The notes: a model not told the origin generated them from the letters alone. A stretch of 64,000 bases of DNA from Yersinia rohdei ATCC 43380 (GCF_000173775.1 NZ_ACCD01000001.1:310001-374000); one strand, 5' to 3'. Shown: positions 1-8,006, counted from the stretch's first letter. Program-made: numbers and translations.

Positions 1-932
1 CGTCATTTTGGTTGGAACGTCAGGTTGCTCGCCCAATAGCCGCTATTTTGCAACAAGCACAAGATGTCTCTTCTGGCGAGGCGGGAGATTATGTGCAGTT
101 GAATCGTGTGGATGAAATTGGCTATCTGATGCGCAGCGTCAATCAGTTGGGCTTGAATTTGCGTTCACTAACCGATGATGTCAGTAGTCAGGTTGATGGT
201 ATTAGCACTGCCAGCCGTGAAATTGCGGCCGGAAATCGGGAGCTAAAAGTCCGCACGGAGCACGCCACGGCCAACTTGCAGCATATTGTCAGCGCCACAG
301 ATCAATTGGTCGCGACAGTACAAAATAGCGCCAACACTGCGAATGAGACGACCTCACTGGCGGAAATGAGCAGCCATGCGGCAGAGAAAGGCAGTGAATT
401 AATGCATCAAGTTATTGAAACAATGGGAACAATTAATGCTTCCAGCCACCGCATTGTCGATATTATCAGTGTGATTGAAGGTATCGCCTTCCAGACCAAT
501 ATTCTGGCACTCAATGCGGCCGTTGAAGCCGCCAGAGCCGGTGAACAAGGTCGCGGCTTTGCCGTTGTCGCCAGTGAAGTGCGCCATTTGGCACAACGTT
601 CCTCAACTGCGGCTAAAGAAATCAAACAGTTAATAGAAACCAGTGTGGATCGGGTTCGTGATGGTAGCGCACTGGTACAAAATGCCGGTGCGACTATGGA
701 TAATATCGTCAAACAGGCCGGTCAAGTTTCCACTTTAATCAATGAGATAAGCACATCAACTCATGAGCAAACGCAAGCGCTAGGTCAAATTAGCCAATCA
801 ATTGGTCAGTTGGATCAAATGACGCATCAGAATGCAGCAATGGTTGAACAATATGCCGGGGCGGCGGAAGAATTGGCCCATCGCACTCTACGTCTGACAC
901 GAGCGATTCGAATTTATCGCCCGATAAAATAA
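1..932 (+). CDS. Aer-like methyl-accepting chemotaxis/aerotaxis receptor, C-terminal part (5' end outside window)
   Basis: The frame is open from base 3 and the gene begins before the window. It starts in a HAMP-like linker ([10 protein letters not shown], then a [16 protein letters not shown] stretch) and continues as a long coiled-coil signalling domain with the universal receptor hairpin tip ([20 protein letters not shown], about residue 160 of the visible part). The HAMP-to-tip region resembles E. coli Aer (QLGL, DVSSQV, NRxDE) more closely than the periplasmic-ligand receptors, so it probably senses redox or energy state through an upstream PAS-FAD domain, which cannot be seen here. No NWETF-type CheR tail is present; it ends IYRPIK. 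It would signal to CheW/CheA at the inner membrane. Confidence 0.85.
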   Translation, partial: SFWLERQVARPIAAILQQAQDVSSGEAGDYVQLNRVDEIGYLMRSVNQLGLNLRSLTDDVSSQVDGISTASREIAAGNRELKVRTEHATANLQHIVSATDQLVATVQNSANTANETTSLAEMSSHAAEKGSELMHQVIETMGTINASSHRIVDIISVIEGIAFQTNILALNAAVEAARAGEQGRGFAVVASEVRHLAQRSSTAAKEIKQLIETSVDRVRDGSALVQNAGATMDNIVKQAGQVSTLINEISTSTHEQTQALGQISQSIGQLDQMTHQNAAMVEQYAGAAEELAHRTLRLTRAIRIYRPIK

Positions 933-948
933 GACGAAAATAATAATG

Positions 949-1083
949 ATAACCAACTGAAATAGCGTGAGTAAATTGGATAACCCGACTCCAGCATGAC
1001 TTTATCTGTTATGGGTTATATGGCAAATTTTTCATCTGTCATAGCAATAAACTCAAACCCCGTTATAGTGGTCAGTTGGTTAT
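949..1083. repeat. 12-bp perfect inverted repeat, arms 123 bp apart
   Basis: ATAACCAACTGA at 949-960 is matched by its exact reverse complement TCAGTTGGTTAT at 1072-1083. The arms bracket the whole space between the receptor gene and the small gene at 1107, so the right arm lies in the promoter/leader of that small gene. Function unknown. Confidence 0.6.
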
Positions 1084-1106
1084 TTAATTATTAAATAAGG
1101 GGTTTT

Positions 1107-1367
1107 ATGTCATCAATTAATCAAACATCTGCTCGCGCTAAACAAGGTGAAACCGATGCAAACTTACCTGGTGAAGATCATTTGATCGCCCATGAAGCTT
1201 TGCTTGTCGCCTTAATGGTTGAATGTGCTAATGAGTCAGATAACGATCAATTCTTGTTTACCGTCCGCGAGACCCTTAACAGGGTATTGAGCTCCTCACG
1301 TTATCTTGATGCCAGCAAGATAGCTAATGGCCTGCTTGATGAAGCTGATGATAAAGCGAACCGCTAA
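1107..1367 (+). CDS. Small protein of unknown function (86 aa)
   Basis: An 86-residue acidic, soluble protein with no signal peptide or membrane segment. The ATG follows a good ribosome site (AAGGGG, 8 bases upstream) and the gene ends directly before a strong terminator, so it is a real single-gene unit. The first 25 residues look disordered (SSINQTSARAKQGETD); the rest should form two or three helices (HEALLVALMVECANE, then FTVRETLNRVL). Its size and helical pattern are faintly like the YmgB/AriR/YcgZ group of enterobacterial connector proteins, but I see no motif that proves this. It lies between a chemoreceptor and a sugar regulator, which gives no functional clue. Confidence 0.7.
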   Translation: MSSINQTSARAKQGETDANLPGEDHLIAHEALLVALMVECANESDNDQFLFTVRETLNRVLSSSRYLDASKIANGLLDEADDKANR

Positions 1368-1372
1368 TCTCT

Positions 1373-1400
1373 AGCCCTCATTTGCTGAGGGCTTTTTATT
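1373..1400 (+). terminator. Rho-independent terminator of the 86-aa gene
   Basis: Stem AGCCCTCA / TGAGGGCT with a 5-base loop, followed by TTTTTATT. Confidence 0.85.
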
Positions 1401-1502
1401 GGCCCTTTGCTGATGATAATGTCACCATACCTGTTGCCCAAGGCCGACAAGAAAACGATAATTAGCCGATGATAGTGGCAATATCACTCATTGAGGAAAG
1501 TA

Positions 1503-2498
1503 ATGGCTTCGCTGAAAGAAGTAGCACATCTGGCGTCAGTTTCATTAATGACCGTTTCCCGGGCAATCAATAACCCGGAACAATTGCGCCCGGAAACCTA
1601 TCAGCGAGTCATGCAGGCTATTGAAGCACTCAATTATGTCCCTGATTTTTCAGCCCGAAAAATGCGCGGCAATACCACCAAAACCTCTACTTTGGCCGTG
1701 CTCGCCTGGGATACTGCCACCACCCCTTTTTCAGTTGAAATATTACTCTCCATTGAGTTAACGGCGCGTGAATTTGGTTGGAACAGCTTTCTGGTCAATC
1801 TGACCTCGCAAGAAGATAGCGAACGCGCGGTTAATCAACTGCTGGCCCAGCGCCCCGACGGCATTATTTTTACCTCGATGGGATTACGACAAGTCACCAT
1901 TCCTGACCGCCTGCAAGATAAAAATATTGTGCTGGCAAATTGTGTCAGTGAAAACAAGTCAATTCCCAGCTACATTCCTGATGATTTTGATGGCCAATAT
2001 CAGGCAATGAAATTAGTACTGCACCGAGGATACCGGCGGCCACTGTGCATCTATCTCCCCGAGCAAACGCTGGCGGGTATTGCGCGCCGCGCTGGTGGCG
2101 AACAAGCATGGCGCGAAGCCACATTACCTATGGATCAATTGCGCCAGTGCCACTTGGCCCTAGGGGATGAACATTATCAGGATGTTGTTGCTCTGTTAGA
2201 CCGCTTCTGCCCGGAAGGGAAACCTGATTTTGATGTGCTTATTTGCGGTAATGATCGCATTGCTTTTCTGGCCTACCAGGTGCTGTTAGCCAAAGGTATC
2301 CATATTCCACAGCAAGTTGCCGTCGTCGGTTATGACAATATGGTGGGTATTGGTGAATTGTTTTTACCGCCACTGACCACAGTGCAACTACCCCATTATG
2401 ATATTGGCCGAGAAGCCGCACTCCACTTGATTGAAGGGCGTGAGTCACGATTAACTCATCGGTTGCCTTGCCCACTGCTGGAGCGGGCATCCATGTGA
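1503..2498 (+). CDS. LacI-family regulator of the sucrose genes (CscR/ScrR-like)
   Basis: 331 residues. The N-terminus has the LacI helix-turn-helix (SLKEVAHLASVSLMTVSRAI, residues 3-22) and hinge, followed by a periplasmic-binding-protein-like effector domain ending near PPLTTVQLPHYDIGREAA. I take the ATG at 1503, which has AGGAAAG 3-9 bases upstream; a TTG in frame at 1491 would put the ribosome site inside the gene. It is convergent with the hydrolase/permease operon (22-bp gap, no terminator seen). The operon's promoter carries two identical palindromes of LacI-family type, so this protein is very likely their repressor, with sucrose or a fructose derivative as inducer (inference). No such palindrome lies before this gene itself. 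Confidence 0.85.
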   Translation: MASLKEVAHLASVSLMTVSRAINNPEQLRPETYQRVMQAIEALNYVPDFSARKMRGNTTKTSTLAVLAWDTATTPFSVEILLSIELTAREFGWNSFLVNLTSQEDSERAVNQLLAQRPDGIIFTSMGLRQVTIPDRLQDKNIVLANCVSENKSIPSYIPDDFDGQYQAMKLVLHRGYRRPLCIYLPEQTLAGIARRAGGEQAWREATLPMDQLRQCHLALGDEHYQDVVALLDRFCPEGKPDFDVLICGNDRIAFLAYQVLLAKGIHIPQQVAVVGYDNMVGIGELFLPPLTTVQLPHYDIGREAALHLIEGRESRLTHRLPCPLLERASM

Positions 2499-2520
2499 TA
2501 CCCGCCCGCCAACTTGCAGA

Positions 2521-3984
2521 TTAAGCCCCTACCGCCAAGTACCAGAACTTGCCACTCAACAGTTGCGCCTGACCATTTTCAGCAAACAGTGATAAGCGCC
2601 GCTCATGTTCCGCCGGATAAATTCGGCTGCTCATACAGGCCTGCCCATTATTGATGAATACCTCCAAAGACGAGCTATCAATAAATACTCGCAATGATAA
2701 TAATCCCGATTCGGGCAGTGAAACACTGCGATATCCGGTCACACCCTGCTGCGGATAATGCCGCTCTAAAATCAACCTATTTGCCTGATTATCGACATAG
2801 ACCGAAACACGACCACCGCGCCCCTGGCCATCGCCCAACTGAAAACCATACTTTTCGGCCTGACTTGCTGTCGTATCCCATTCCAGTTGCAACTCAATAC
2901 TACGGCAATTGTCCGCCAAAAATTGTTGCTGTTGTACTAAGGTTAGCGGCAGGATGGATTGCTCAGACTGCCTTAATGCTTCAACCTCGCGCACCGGTTG
3001 CATCAACAACTGCCCCTGCGGGTCAAGACTTAACTCACGAGGTAAGGTCAGGCAACCACACCAATTATCTGCTTTTGTCGGCATCGGAGATTGCCACATA
3101 TCCATCCAACCAATAATAATCCGTCTTCCATCGGCAGCTAACAGAGATTGTGGCGCATAGAAATCATGCCCGTGATCCAGCTCAGTAAAGGGGTGAGTGG
3201 CGATAAAATCGGCTCCTGGTTGCCAGTTACCGCGCAATATTCCACTCTGGAACAGGTTGCGATTGTCATAACCTATGGCTGCCAGCCCCTGTGGTGAGAA
3301 CATCAATATTCGTTCATTACCCAGGGGAAAGAAATCCGGGCATTCCCACATATAACCCATGCCGTCATCTGCCCGAGCCAATACTTGCATGAATTGCCAT
3401 TCTCGCAGTGAATGGCCGCGATAAAGTAACACTTGCCCGTGATCTTGTGCATCGCGCGCCCCGACCACCATCCACCAGTAATCGTCCTCAAACCACACTT
3501 TGGGATCCCGAAAATGCATGATGCCCTCAGGGGGGGTCAACACCACACCTTGCTTGGTAAAATGGATCCCATCGTGACTGGTCGCCAGGCATTGTACCTC
3601 ACGGATAGCGCTGTCATCCCCCTCCCCACTGAGCCACACATGCCCGGTGTAAATCAGACTTAACACCCCATTATCAGCCACTGCACAACCGGAAAAACAG
3701 CCGTCTTTATCCCAAGGATCGCCCGGAGCCAATGCAATGGGCTGATGCTGCCAACTGAGCATATCGCGGCTGGTCGCATGCCCCCAGTGCATCGGCCCCC
3801 AATTCTCATCATAGGGATGATGTTGATAAAATGCGTGATATAGCCCTTGGTGAAAAATCAATCCATTCGGATCATTCATCCACCCTGCTGGCGGCGCTAA
3901 ATGAAAATGTGGATAAAAATTTGGGTTAACTTGAGTTGCTAAAGTGTGCAGCGCATCATTTGCCCGCTCAATTAATGGATTCAT
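2521..3984 (-). CDS. cscA: Sucrose hydrolase (GH32 beta-fructofuranosidase; CscA/ScrB type)
   Basis: 487 residues, the usual length for cytoplasmic GH32 invertases. The three catalytic blocks are intact: WMNDPNG (nucleophile Asp38), FRDP (transition-state Asp about 160) and WECPD (acid/base Glu214), followed by the C-terminal beta-sandwich with SLEVFIN. No signal peptide, so it cleaves internalised sugar. It starts 6 bp after the permease stop and shares its promoter. Because the partner is a proton symporter and not a PTS transporter, the natural substrate is probably free sucrose (CscA-like), not sucrose-6-phosphate. No fructokinase gene is in the operon, so the released fructose must be phosphorylated by an enzyme encoded elsewhere. 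Confidence 0.9.
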   Translation of the reverse strand: MNPLIERANDALHTLATQVNPNFYPHFHLAPPAGWMNDPNGLIFHQGLYHAFYQHHPYDENWGPMHWGHATSRDMLSWQHQPIALAPGDPWDKDGCFSGCAVADNGVLSLIYTGHVWLSGEGDDSAIREVQCLATSHDGIHFTKQGVVLTPPEGIMHFRDPKVWFEDDYWWMVVGARDAQDHGQVLLYRGHSLREWQFMQVLARADDGMGYMWECPDFFPLGNERILMFSPQGLAAIGYDNRNLFQSGILRGNWQPGADFIATHPFTELDHGHDFYAPQSLLAADGRRIIIGWMDMWQSPMPTKADNWCGCLTLPRELSLDPQGQLLMQPVREVEALRQSEQSILPLTLVQQQQFLADNCRSIELQLEWDTTASQAEKYGFQLGDGQGRGGRVSVYVDNQANRLILERHYPQQGVTGYRSVSLPESGLLSLRVFIDSSSLEVFINNGQACMSSRIYPAEHERRLSLFAENGQAQLLSGKFWYLAVGA

Positions 3985-3990
3985 AATGAT

Positions 3991-5232
3991 TCACTTAATA
4001 GTTAGTTGTAGCGAAGAGTCATCCGTCCGCGGCGCATCACGCAGCAGCAAACAGGAGATTGCGGTTAAGCCGAGAACAATGCCCCCCATTATCATGTAAG
4101 TATCGGCAAATCCTATTTGGTCATAGCTTCTACCTGCCAGCGGCGAAAATACGCTGGCACAAACTTGGGTGACAAACTGGAAGCCCACCAAATAAAGTGT
4201 GGCTGATAAACGGGGGTCAAAATTGGCGGCGATATACTTAAAGATGGCAATCAGCAAAATAGGTAATTCAACTGCATGTAATAGTTTCATCAGGGAAATC
4301 GTGACCGCATCTTGTGCCAACCCTGAACCAAAAATGCGTATTGCCATAATTAACCCACTGAGCAGCAAGCCATTTTTCGCACCAATTCGGTTGACCAAAA
4401 ACGGCGCAAGGAACATACCGCCCGCCTCTAGGAATACCTGCAATGAATTCAGAAAACCGTACATCTCATTGCCGCGCCGAGGATCAGCAAACAAAGAAGA
4501 GAAATAAACCGGAAATTGCTGATCATAAACGTTATACACACTGACACCGGTAACAAAAACCACCAGCGCCCAAAAACGCGGCAGACGGAATAATGCCCCG
4601 GTATCACGCAGTGTTAGGGCGCTACTCTTGCCATATTCTAGCTGCCCCATGGCCTCGGCTTTCACTTCATGCAAATGCCACAGCAGCAATAAAAATAATG
4701 CCGCAGATACTGAAGCCATCCAAAAATTAATGTTGGGATTAATATTAAATAACATTCCAGCAAAGAAGGTTGCGCCCGCCCACCCTAATGATCCCCACAT
4801 GCGAGCTTTGCCAAATTCAAACCCACTAATACGGCTGACTCGCTCGGTATAAGACTCAAGTGCTCCAATACCGGCAAAAAATGTCATCCCCATATATAAA
4901 CCGCCCACTATGGCACCAGCCAACATATTGACGCGTAATAAAGGGGCATATACGTAAATAAAAAATGGGCCACTGATCAGCAGCAAAATACCAATAGCCC
5001 ACAAAAGATGTTTTTTCAGCCCTAGCTTATCCTGTATCACTCCATATAGCGGTTGAGCACACAGCGCCGTTAAAGCAATAGCAGAAAAAGTGGCCCCGGT
5101 TGCTGTTCCTTTGAGTCCCACATATTGATTTAGCCATATGGAGAATAAAGAAAATGCGGATGACCAGGTAAAGAAAAACGTAAACAATAAGCCACTTAAA
5201 ATTAGATACTGATTGCGGGCAGAGTGTCTCAT
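3991..5232 (-). CDS. cscB: Oligosaccharide:H+ symporter, LacY/CscB family (sucrose permease)
   Basis: A 12-helix major-facilitator protein of the LacY/CscB/RafB family, with family hallmarks YGxxQDKLGLKK (loop 2-3), INFW, FGKARMWGSLGWA and the C-terminal KLLHAVELP segment carrying the His/Glu pair used for proton coupling. I place the start at the ATG at 5232, giving 413 residues (LacY 417, CscB 415). An upstream ATG at 5262 would add ten residues but lies about 5 bases from the predicted transcript start and against the proximal operator; 5298 would place the operator in coding sequence. First gene of a two-gene operon with cscA. Sucrose is the likely substrate from context; raffinose or melibiose cannot be excluded. 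Confidence 0.85.
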   Translation of the reverse strand: MRHSARNQYLILSGLLFTFFFTWSSAFSLFSIWLNQYVGLKGTATGATFSAIALTALCAQPLYGVIQDKLGLKKHLLWAIGILLLISGPFFIYVYAPLLRVNMLAGAIVGGLYMGMTFFAGIGALESYTERVSRISGFEFGKARMWGSLGWAGATFFAGMLFNINPNINFWMASVSAALFLLLLWHLHEVKAEAMGQLEYGKSSALTLRDTGALFRLPRFWALVVFVTGVSVYNVYDQQFPVYFSSLFADPRRGNEMYGFLNSLQVFLEAGGMFLAPFLVNRIGAKNGLLLSGLIMAIRIFGSGLAQDAVTISLMKLLHAVELPILLIAIFKYIAANFDPRLSATLYLVGFQFVTQVCASVFSPLAGRSYDQIGFADTYMIMGGIVLGLTAISCLLLRDAPRTDDSSLQLTIK

Positions 5233-5263
5233 GGCGATGTCCAGTGGTAGATTTACAGCCATT

Positions 5264-5275
5264 GTTAACGTTAAC
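5264..5275. promoter_or_regulatory. Proximal operator (LacI-family palindrome) of the sucrose operon
   Basis: GTTAACGTTAAC, a perfect 12-bp palindrome overlapping the -10/start region of the predicted minus-strand promoter. Confidence 0.75.
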
Positions 5276-5300
5276 TTTAAAGCTTGAAAAGACCTCACAA
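5274..5300 (-). promoter_or_regulatory. Predicted promoter of the cscB-cscA operon
   Basis: On the minus strand TTGTGA (5300-5295) and TAAAGT (5279-5274), 15 bases apart. The spacing is short, so the exact -10 is uncertain; transcription should begin near 5267, about 35 bases before the ATG at 5232. Confidence 0.45.
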
Positions 5301-5308
5301 GATAAAAA

Positions 5309-5324
5309 CGTGATGTTAATCACT
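5309..5324. promoter_or_regulatory. Probable CRP-cAMP site of the sucrose operon
   Basis: CGTGATGTTAATCACT matches TGTGA-N6-TCACA at 8 of 10 core positions and contains the perfect palindrome GTGAT-GTTA-ATCAC. It lies between the two operators, upstream of the promoter. Confidence 0.55.
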
Positions 5325-5326
5325 AA

Positions 5327-5340
5327 TGTTAACGTTAACA
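5327..5340. promoter_or_regulatory. Distal operator of the sucrose operon
   Basis: TGTTAACGTTAACA, a 14-bp palindrome whose inner 12 bp are identical to the proximal operator. Centre-to-centre distance is 64 bp, about six helical turns, which would suit repression by looping. Confidence 0.75.
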
Positions 5341-5417
5341 ACTTCATTGTGTGACAACAAGCACATTACAGGTGTTAACCCTATCTAGACCTTTATTCTT
5401 GTTTTCATTTTCTGCAT

Positions 5418-5442
5418 ATTGCAGAGCTGCAATGGGTATAAT
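5418..5442 (+). promoter_or_regulatory. Promoter with overlapping palindrome for the small membrane protein at 5491
   Basis: A consensus -10 hexamer TATAAT is at 5437-5442. Directly upstream, over the -35 zone, is the inverted repeat ATTGCAG-AG-CTGCAAT (5418-5433), perfect in both 7-bp arms. No good -35 hexamer is visible, which suits an activator-dependent or operator-controlled promoter. Predicted start near 5449. Confidence 0.5.
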
Positions 5443-5490
5443 GAGCCAAGTTGATGAGACTTATTGGCCTACAGGTTATAAGGAGGGAAA

Positions 5491-5661
5491 GTGCTGCTGG
5501 ATAAAATCCTACTGGTTGCCATTATGGTTTTATTATCACTTTTTGCCTGGATGTGCTTATCGCCCTATCATATGTACATAACAGTTTATGAATTCTTAGA
5601 GTTATTTGGTTTTAAAGAAGGCTATAACAGTTTTAGTTTCGCAACAGAAACCTCCGAATAA
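5491..5661 (+). CDS. Small inner-membrane protein of unknown function (56 aa, GTG start)
   Basis: A 56-codon frame from GTG at 5491 to TAA at 5661, with one of the strongest ribosome sites in the window (AAGGAGGG, 4-5 bases before the GTG). Residues 5-23 form one hydrophobic helix (KILLVAIMVLLSLFAWMCL); the rest is a short amphipathic, aromatic tail (YEFLELFGFKEGY) ending in an acidic patch. The N-terminus is short with one Lys, so the tail is probably periplasmic or lies along the membrane (inference). A consensus -10 sits about 40 bases upstream. It is divergent from the sucrose operon and convergent with waaL. I do not recognise a family, and no function is proposed. Confidence 0.6.
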   Translation: MLLDKILLVAIMVLLSLFAWMCLSPYHMYITVYEFLELFGFKEGYNSFSFATETSE

Positions 5662-5673
5662 ATAGAAGAATAG

Positions 5674-5704
5674 ATAAAAAAACAGGTGCCACTTTGGGCA
5701 CCTG
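5674..5704 (-). terminator. Rho-independent terminator of the waaL-like gene (minus strand)
   Basis: Stem CAGGTGCC / GGCACCTG with a 6-base loop; on the minus strand it is followed by TTTTTTTATC. It also closes the small gene at 5491 on the plus strand, there without a T run. Confidence 0.8.
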
Positions 5705-5737
5705 TTAATGAAATGGCTTATGTATCTGTAAACAGCT

Positions 5738-6961
5738 TTATTCTATTGGCCCTGTAGCGCCTGATTCTTTGACCGGGAAAACAGAATAACTGGCAACAAT
5801 AGCCGTGAGGATAATAAATAAATGCCCTTCCGAGGAATCGAGCAAGAAAGAATTAAACAGATGGCAAGCCAGATAACCACCGAGCAAAGCAACTAGCACA
5901 TTTCTGGTATAAGGTGGTAAACGCCAAGCCGAGCGGAAGAAACACCACATCCACCCTAGGAATATCGCCAAGCCGACAATACCCGACTGAACAGTTTGCA
6001 TCAGATATTCATTGTGCGGATTAATGCTGTATTCGTCCTGTGAAAAACTTAACCAGAACCCACCAGCACCGTGTCCCAAAATAGGCGCAGACTCGATTAA
6101 TTTCACCGACTCAAGCATAAATGCCGTGCGCAGCCCCATCGAACTGTCGCAGGACTCTTTATTATTCAGGCAAGTTTGAATCTCGGTGACACCTTGATGC
6201 AACCGATCCACGGCCCGATTAGGCACCATAATCACCACGGCGGCGACGATAACTGCACCGACAAACATCCCCATCCGTTGACGATTTGACAGTGACAATA
6301 ACCCCCAAACCCCGAAGGTTGCCGCTAATGCAACATAACCGGTGCGGCCCTGCACCATAAACACAATGTTATAAACAGCCAGCACCACCAGTAGCGCATA
6401 ACCCCAGCGCCTCATCCCATGATGTTTGAAGGCCAAAGAAAGCCATATCACCGCAGCCAGCGCCATAAAGAAATTATGCGTAATTTGTAATTTAAATACC
6501 GTCGGATTGACTGGGTCAATATGGCCTAGCGGCATATGCAACACACCGACCCAAAGGCTGGCCACTAAAATCACGGCATTCGCCAGTAAAAAACCTTTGG
6601 CGAAATAGCTGGCCAGTGAGCGAGAAAGGACAAAAAACATCGCGAGCGGCAAAATATACAACAATTTCGAGTACTTACTGACCATCACTTTGCCGTACAA
6701 ATTGTGATGCCAAAGTAAAGATATTGCCAGCAGCAATACCATCAGGGCAGGCAGCCAAATCAGCGGATTTTTTGCCAATACTTTCACATAGCGGGTATCG
6801 CGGCTCAACAGTAAACAAATGACTGCCAATACCATCGACACATTCATGATGAAATTAGAAGTGGGCAGACCAATACCTAACAGAAATGCAGTTGCACAAG
6901 ACAACATACCGACATATCGATGCGCTGGCGGTGAACCGGGCAAAGAAGCAGGAGAAATCAT
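5738..6961 (-). CDS. O-antigen ligase-family membrane protein (WaaL/Wzy_C)
   Basis: 407 residues with about ten to eleven hydrophobic segments and, near residue 310, the large periplasmic loop ending in NPHNEYLMQTVQSGIVGLA, the Wzy_C signature whose His is essential in WaaL ligases. Two Arg residues typical of the family occur near GRTGY (before the loop). It would join undecaprenyl-linked glycans (O-antigen, enterobacterial common antigen or another chain) to lipid A-core at the periplasmic face of the inner membrane. It sits beside a glycosyltransferase but away from any LPS core or O-antigen cluster visible here. The acceptor and donor cannot be told from sequence; O-antigen polymerase is the alternative. 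Confidence 0.8.
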   Translation of the reverse strand: MISPASLPGSPPAHRYVGMLSCATAFLLGIGLPTSNFIMNVSMVLAVICLLLSRDTRYVKVLAKNPLIWLPALMVLLLAISLLWHHNLYGKVMVSKYSKLLYILPLAMFFVLSRSLASYFAKGFLLANAVILVASLWVGVLHMPLGHIDPVNPTVFKLQITHNFFMALAAVIWLSLAFKHHGMRRWGYALLVVLAVYNIVFMVQGRTGYVALAATFGVWGLLSLSNRQRMGMFVGAVIVAAVVIMVPNRAVDRLHQGVTEIQTCLNNKESCDSSMGLRTAFMLESVKLIESAPILGHGAGGFWLSFSQDEYSINPHNEYLMQTVQSGIVGLAIFLGWMWCFFRSAWRLPPYTRNVLVALLGGYLACHLFNSFLLDSSEGHLFIILTAIVASYSVFPVKESGATGPIE

Positions 6962-7039
6962 AAGTCACTCACTTCAGATTAAAAACCAGCAGAGACTGCC
7001 GGCACGGGTTTACCGAGCCTCACAATCCCTATCTATGAT

Positions 7040-7069
7040 ATAGCCAGCCATAAGATAACGGCTGGCTAT
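7040..7069. other. 10-bp hairpin between glycosyltransferase and waaL-like gene
   Basis: ATAGCCAGCC / GGCTGGCTAT with a 10-base loop. No T run on either side, so perhaps a processing or Rho-linked structure in the minus-strand transcript. Confidence 0.5.
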
Positions 7070-7077
7070 GGAACTTT

Positions 7078-7141
7078 GACACTATGTCATAGTGGCACTA
7101 TGTCATTATGGCACTGTGTCACTGTGTCGCTATGACAGTGC
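7078..7141. repeat. 16-bp tandem repeat, about four degenerate copies
   Basis: Units start at 7078, 7094, 7110 and 7126, with consensus GGCACTATGTCATTAT. The first contains the palindrome CACTATG-T-CATAGTG; the last copies pair as CACTGT...ACAGTG. The array ends 5 bp before the glycosyltransferase stop. Confidence 0.7.
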
Positions 7142-7145
7142 GCCG

Positions 7146-8006
7146 TTATGCCGCGAGTGACCGGAACAAGTAACGGAACCACCATATTGGACGCCACCAT
7201 ATCTTACGTTCAGGCACTGTTGGTGGGCGCGAATGCACTTTTTTGATTTCCCAATTAAAGTTAAGGAATATTCTGCTGTGGCCATATTCCGCCCCAAATC
7301 GGGCAATTTCACTTTTCTTACGGTCATCAATAGGAGCGTTATGTGTCAGGTCACGATTCAATGAATGGTAACTTTTCTTCCTATCAACATTTCGTTCGAT
7401 ACAGCGGTATTTCTTAGGCAGATAACGAGGTGTAGTGCCATGATCTTTATGGAATTTCACAAAACGATAATCTTCCGAACCGTAATGGCCGGCAAACTCC
7501 TCGTCATAACCATAAAGTCTGAAGAATCGTGCTCTGGACATAAAGAACAAATTAGGATGACCACGATAGGCTTTGCCTGTTTCTTCATCGGTGCGGTAAA
7601 TACGATACAGTGAGCGCCCCGGATTGCCCGCATTCACCAGGTAACGCAGAGTATCTTCCGGCAGCAAACAGTCTAAATCGGTAATAATAATCTTATCTGA
7701 TTTAGCATAAGTCACACCAAGATTGCGAGAACCCGCCTGATTCCACTGAATATCTGTGGTAATTCTTAACCAAGTGAAATTCAAATCGTAATCTTTAACG
7801 TCATACTCTAATGGTGAGCAATCATCAACGATGACAAATTCGACAGCATCCTTAATATCATCTGGGTAAGATTCATATTCTTTCAACAAAGACTCGACAG
7901 AGTCCATATTTCCCTGATTACAATAAAAATGAGTTACATAAGTCAGCTTGATGTGCTGCTTATCTAACGGATGCCGTGCCTTAACAATTTCTACATCCTT
8001 TGTCAC
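7146..8006 (-). CDS. Family 2 glycosyltransferase
   Basis: 286 residues, soluble, GT-A fold. The nucleotide-sugar site is visible as VIVDDCSP (residues 58-65), and the metal-binding DxD as TDLDC (Asp110, Asp112), followed by YRGHPNLFFMSRARFFRLYG and GSEDYRF, which contains the catalytic acidic pair of the galactosyltransferase C-terminal type. The tail is basic and tryptophan-rich (RKIWWRPIWWFRYLF), suited to membrane association. Start is GTG at 8006 with AGAGG 9 bases upstream. It runs toward the ligase-like gene, 184 bp away, so both could act on the same surface glycan (inference). Sugar donor and acceptor unknown. Confidence 0.8.
   Translation of the reverse strand: MTKDVEIVKARHPLDKQHIKLTYVTHFYCNQGNMDSVESLLKEYESYPDDIKDAVEFVIVDDCSPLEYDVKDYDLNFTWLRITTDIQWNQAGSRNLGVTYAKSDKIIITDLDCLLPEDTLRYLVNAGNPGRSLYRIYRTDEETGKAYRGHPNLFFMSRARFFRLYGYDEEFAGHYGSEDYRFVKFHKDHGTTPRYLPKKYRCIERNVDRKKSYHSLNRDLTHNAPIDDRKKSEIARFGAEYGHSRIFLNFNWEIKKVHSRPPTVPERKIWWRPIWWFRYLFRSLAA

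Noticed and set aside
5351-5581. 76-codon frame starting at 5351
   Set aside because: No ribosome site; it is out of frame with, and overlaps, the better-supported 56-codon gene at 5491.
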